From contig CAZSMX010000015.1 in the NCBI GenBank assembly GCA_964608325.1, forward strand, positions 1-16,260: a stretch of DNA of 16,260 nt, in the 5' to 3' direction. Made by a program: the position numbers and the translations under genes. A model generated the notes under the pieces. The model ran no database searches. It saw only the letters and a list, made by a program, of their open reading frames with translations, and was not told the origin of the DNA. Shown piece after piece: positions 13,901 to 16,260 of this stretch; the stretch's first letter is position 1, and each line of letters starts with the position of its first letter. The DNA is from CAZRVH01 sp964608325. GTDB lineage: Bacteria > Patescibacteriota > Gracilibacteria > Peribacterales > Peribacteraceae.

Positions 13901-16260
13901 CGTACCATCGGTGGTCACGCTGCCGACGGACAACGAATCGTAAGCTTGCGACGGGATATACGCGACATCGCTCAGCTTCACGTCCGTCATGACTTTTTCG
14001 CCGTCGAAGTACACATCGAACGTATCATCCGTCACGCCCGCCCCGTTTTTCTTGTATGCGATCTTGTAAATATGGAAAGCATCCGACGTATTGCGGCTCA
14101 CTGTCTGGGCCCATGCGAGGTTCTTGATCGTGCCGAACTTGTTCGTGTCGAAATAGAGTGCGACATACCTTCCTTCCGGAGCCATGAGCAAGGCGGTCGC
14201 CCCCGTGATTTCCGGACGTCCGGTGGAGGAGGAAACGATGCGTGCCTTCATTTCCACCATGAAATCCTTGTCCTGGAGAATCGATCTGGGAAGCGGCAAG
14301 GACACGTTCGACCCTCCACTCGCGCTGTTGTCCGCGATACGCACGTATTTCGTTTCGCTGTCATCCAGCGGACCCGTGATGGTTGCGTTTGTGCCCTTTT
14401 GCTCTGCCCATCCCTGGGCCGAGAACGTACCGTTCGTAGCATCAAATTCGACTGCCTTGCAGGAATACGAGGTTTCGACGATGATCGTCTTGCTGCATAC
14501 GGCCCCGAATGACTCCACGCCGTTCTGCAACATCTGATAACTATACGTGTAATTTCCCGGCACGGACGGCGCCTTTCCCGAAATATTCAGGGTCGCGCTC
14601 TGCCCGGGGGCGATGGATGCCGTAGGCCATCCTGCCCAGGAGGCGCCCGCATTCGTCAATCCCCATGACGCGTAGTTGGCAATCCCCGCATAATAGCTGT
14701 TTCCCGTCCACGTCTTCGTGCCGTTGTTTCCAACCGTGGCGACGGCGGTGAAGCTTTGACCCGGTTGTAGCCTATCCGGAATGGTGTTGTTGATGCAGGT
14801 CGCGTTGTTGCAATCGCCCATAAAGGAAAGATCATCCATGATGACACCCGTGGTGAAGCTGTCTTGCAGAATGATCTTCGCGATGCTGCCGGTCGTGAAC
14901 TGCACTTTCATCTGCGCGGCGATCTGGTCGTAGGTCAGGCCGTTATAGCCGCCGGACACGGGGTTTGCGCCCTGGTCGCTGTACAATTGCTTGGTTTCCA
15001 ATACGTTCCCCGCCGCATCGTAGCTGGTGGCGGTTCCAGGGTTCGCGGCCGTACCGGCTCCGCGGATATCGCTGCTGGTACGTGCATAGAAAGAGACACT
15101 GGAACCAGGCACCGGTTTCACCGCTCCGGACGGCGTGACGAATTCGATGACCAGTGTGGGCGCGGGACTGGCCGGCCGGTTGATGCCTAGGCGAGAATAA
15201 TACGCGGCCAAAGACAGCGTGTTCGCGGGATCCGACTTATTCGAAGGGCTATAGACGTTGTATGCCCCGCCGTACGGCACGACCGCCTTCGGATCACCCG
15301 TGGCGGCAGTTCCTGTCCTCGCCGTCGAAAAACGTACGCCCTGTGCCTGGTACTGCGTCGTTACGCTCGTGTACGAACCGGCATTGCCGAAGTTCAATGT
15401 GGAAATGGGGCATTGCCCGGCAGGCAGGATGACCATCGCCACGCTGTCCTGCACATCGCGGTTCGTGCCGCCCGTACTGGTGCACTGGATGCCGATGGTT
15501 TGCGTGGACGCAGGCGTGTACTGTTGGGAGCCGCTCGTCGCGATAGCCTTGTTCGGACCCCAAGGCGCAGGCGCGGTTCCGGTATCGCAGGAAACAACCC
15601 CCCTCGACGTCCAGGTGACGGTAACGGGCGTGTTGGGAGCAACGCTTATGGTGCCGTCCTGGCCGTTGACCTTGATGTCGACGAACGAGGGATCGCAATT
15701 CAGCGGCAATTCGCAAATGAATCCCGTGTTGTCCCCTTCCCCGTCGGAGCACCGGAAATCATTCCACTTTCCCGTCTGGGGATGGTTCTTGTAGTTCATC
15801 TCCACGCAATCCTCATTGAAGTATTCGTCATCGGGATTTCCCGTTTGCCAGTTGGTGTAGGTGGGAGTCGTTCCGTCGACCCACTTGAACGTGCCTTCCG
15901 TGGCACTGTCGGACAGTCCGATCCAGATATCGCGGCGCCCCGTTCCCACCAACCCTTCGTACACGGCGGTCTGTTCACCTGCGTCGTTAATGGAGACGAG
16001 GTCCCCGCCGATGGACTGACAATGGGCGCGCGCGCTGTCCCAGCTTCCCGCGGCGGTGTCGTAGCGCAGGTATGTCTTGCCGCCGTACCCCAGGAATCCG
16101 GCCGGACAACCCTTCGGACCGCAGTAAGCGGGATCCGTTTGGACGCATTGTGCGGGAGAAGACGTCGCCGCGGACGACGTGCTCGGACAGTAGGTATCAT
16201 ATTGTGCATAAGAAACAGCAAACCCCGCACTATTGGTTTCATAGGTGTTTCTTGCTGCCA
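10934..16260 (-). CDS. Giant multi-lectin surface adhesin, 5' end outside window
   Basis: The frame is open from the right edge to a TGA at 10936-10934, giving about 1774 visible residues. A GTG at 15964 lies inside a C-type lectin domain and is not the start: upstream codons read CPAGFLGYGGKTYLRYD and SWDSARAHCQSIGGDLVSI, the first half of that fold. Domain order by visible residue: C-type lectin about 51-183 (WIGLSD, NPDD, WND, final FICEL); Ig-like 185-275; jelly-roll-like 289-482; NBR1-type Ig 487-594 (GNNGTKTW, PGNYTYSYQM); LamG-like 600-800; three H-type-lectin-like modules 808-1157; a second LamG-like domain 1170-1375; a DNDGDG motif interrupted by about 130 residues; a CTDSDGG Cys module; two DUF4215 repeats flanking a Ser linker. 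The protein ends right after the last repeat, without the sorting tail of its neighbours. The stop overlaps the next start by 22 bases. The role inferred is extracellular glycan binding and adhesion. Fold names rest on motif reading only; the C-type lectin and DUF4215 calls are the firmest. Confidence 0.9.
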   Translation of the reverse strand, partial: AARNTYETNSAGFAVSYAQYDTYCPSTSSAATSSPAQCVQTDPAYCGPKGCPAGFLGYGGKTYLRYDTAAGSWDSARAHCQSIGGDLVSINDAGEQTAVYEGLVGTGRRDIWIGLSDSATEGTFKWVDGTTPTYTNWQTGNPDDEYFNEDCVEMNYKNHPQTGKWNDFRCSDGEGDNTGFICELPLNCDPSFVDIKVNGQDGTISVAPNTPVTVTWTSRGVVSCDTGTAPAPWGPNKAIATSGSQQYTPASTQTIGIQCTSTGGTNRDVQDSVAMVILPAGQCPISTLNFGNAGSYTSVTTQYQAQGVRFSTARTGTAATGDPKAVVPYGGAYNVYSPSNKSDPANTLSLAAYYSRLGINRPASPAPTLVIEFVTPSGAVKPVPGSSVSFYARTSSDIRGAGTAANPGTATSYDAAGNVLETKQLYSDQGANPVSGGYNGLTYDQIAAQMKVQFTTGSIAKIILQDSFTTGVIMDDLSFMGDCNNATCINNTIPDRLQPGQSFTAVATVGNNGTKTWTGNSYYAGIANYASWGLTNAGASWAGWPTASIAPGQSATLNISGKAPSVPGNYTYSYQMLQNGVESFGAVCSKTIIVETSYSCKAVEFDATNGTFSAQGWAEQKGTNATITGPLDDSETKYVRIADNSASGGSNVSLPLPRSILQDKDFMVEMKARIVSSSTGRPEITGATALLMAPEGRYVALYFDTNKFGTIKNLAWAQTVSRNTSDAFHIYKIAYKKNGAGVTDDTFDVYFDGEKVMTDVKLSDVAYIPSQAYDSLSVGSVTTDGTGTIDVAYVRFHNNTDPCVTYGKGASACSIEQGSNVVASQCRGTDTGGLCTVPWTQSIVFSKPFANVPHVLVTPAAVPFGVTTACYKGSTDQIICRPKDGSITKTGFTLECGGSPPSGSCPGYDERFMPAAANWIAVDSLSASCAVQSGHGFAPTCTGALNADGTCSTGFGFKSAVTFPTPFATSPRMIAAPEVVSSGGGCIKGTTDTLVCWADSATTAKADIACSGSPSDVGSTCVGTTDVFAPTNVGWLAMESTDACRVLQGTSETVDCPGQIVGGTCTVPFEKTVVFPTPFPKAPFVIVSPSRVSNGPVCAGVATGTDHVTCSVAGVTEKDFRVRCSGSYIDDSCGIRTADNFTKAEFRYMVIDAACSDRKPTGDSSACGLSEFYASDGTFEQQGWTSVADSDPNTNLAGPTTENGVSYVRLTDQSTAQGMRTSDTRITDAMLSDRDWTLEMKSRTVLSDPNGYVLGMNMLLVTPSNVSTSLFIEPSKFGLQAATPNAYTWGPSISRNTSDAFHTYVVKNKKNAAGASDDTIDVYFDGTKVLSDIPRSQLYVYDAGNGVQGISFGIGSSPGKGTMDVSYVRFKNDEATCPANPFKKVAVQCADGQDNDGDGKIDYATETEVLVKTWGPVSISPGGASVVAATGLQAGQFIKPTLATGGAVCESILRGNSAGSYYFAGVFTNDAGTYVQASPPNAPASRSIPLVSDPAWPLDIFKVPNGATQLKVFMPTGISFTGTCTLSGKVFDMQRSSNWPGDPECTSATDDSEAGQTCTDSDGGNNPLQKGFVNATGGAVSTGTDVCNANGTLQEFFCDANNAIQSAVATCDAGSSCADGACKAGTSSSAGSANSARVGFGGVAFDGNDIIFMPLQNADMSYHGNVLSFGPVCKPGACGDGTPTSDEQCDDGNTRDGDGCSSKCIWQPYATVTASSSSSSRSSSVSSSSSVAASCGDRIISAPEKCDDGNKIGGDGCSAFCQIETGWQCTPRLP

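Noticed and set aside
15962..15964. GTG at 15964 as the start of the lectin gene
   Set aside because: The frame is open further upstream to the edge and encodes the missing first half of the C-type lectin domain, so the gene is truncated by the window.

Overview
The window is filled by four very large, secreted, modular, cysteine-rich proteins. All are encoded on the minus strand and packed head to tail, with no non-coding stretch longer than about 50 bases. In transcription order they are: a lectin-rich adhesin running off the right edge (16260 down to 10934); a 546-residue Cys/Ser-rich surface protein (10955 to 9315); and two paralogous giants of about 1516 and 1547 residues (9267 to 4717 and 4669 to 26). 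Neither a housekeeping gene nor an RNA gene is visible. I see no terminator or promoter, so the four genes read as one probable transcription unit that continues to the right and possibly to the left.

The style suggests a Candidate Phyla Radiation (Patescibacteria) genome, perhaps Peribacteria/Peregrinibacteria-like. This rests on serine linkers broken by single arginines, Cys repeats of the CGDG...EQCDDGN...GDGCS type (DUF4215 / Myxococcus Cys-rich repeat), DNDGDG calcium-loop motifs, and C-terminal tails with a TGPE motif, a hydrophobic stretch and a basic end. The taxonomic assignment is inference. UGA acts as a stop (end of the first gene), which argues against the UGA=Gly code of Gracilibacteria and Absconditabacteria.

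Layout by region. 16260-10934: C-type lectin domain, Ig-like domain, jelly-roll domain, NBR1-type Ig domain, LamG-like domain, three tandem H-type-lectin-like modules, second LamG-like domain, DNDGDG motif split by an inserted domain, CTDSDGG/Cys module, and two DUF4215 repeats. It has no sorting tail. 10955-9315: signal anchor, Ig-like domain, low-complexity spacer, DUF4215, two copies of a 33-residue Cys/Ser unit, more Cys modules, and a sorting tail. 9267-4717 and 4669-26: signal anchor, DUF4215, Ser linker, DNDGDG motif, an unrecognised Cys/coiled-coil module, a Gly-rich hinge, a Vgb-like beta-propeller, Cys modules, an xYS tandem repeat, three further Cys repeats, and a nearly identical sorting tail.

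The genes plausibly form one cell-surface adhesion apparatus. Three proteins would be anchored by the shared tail, and the first would be a large carbohydrate-binding protein that may be secreted or held by its neighbours. The two giants share their ends but not their middles, as expected of paralogues whose presentation parts are conserved and whose exposed parts diversify.
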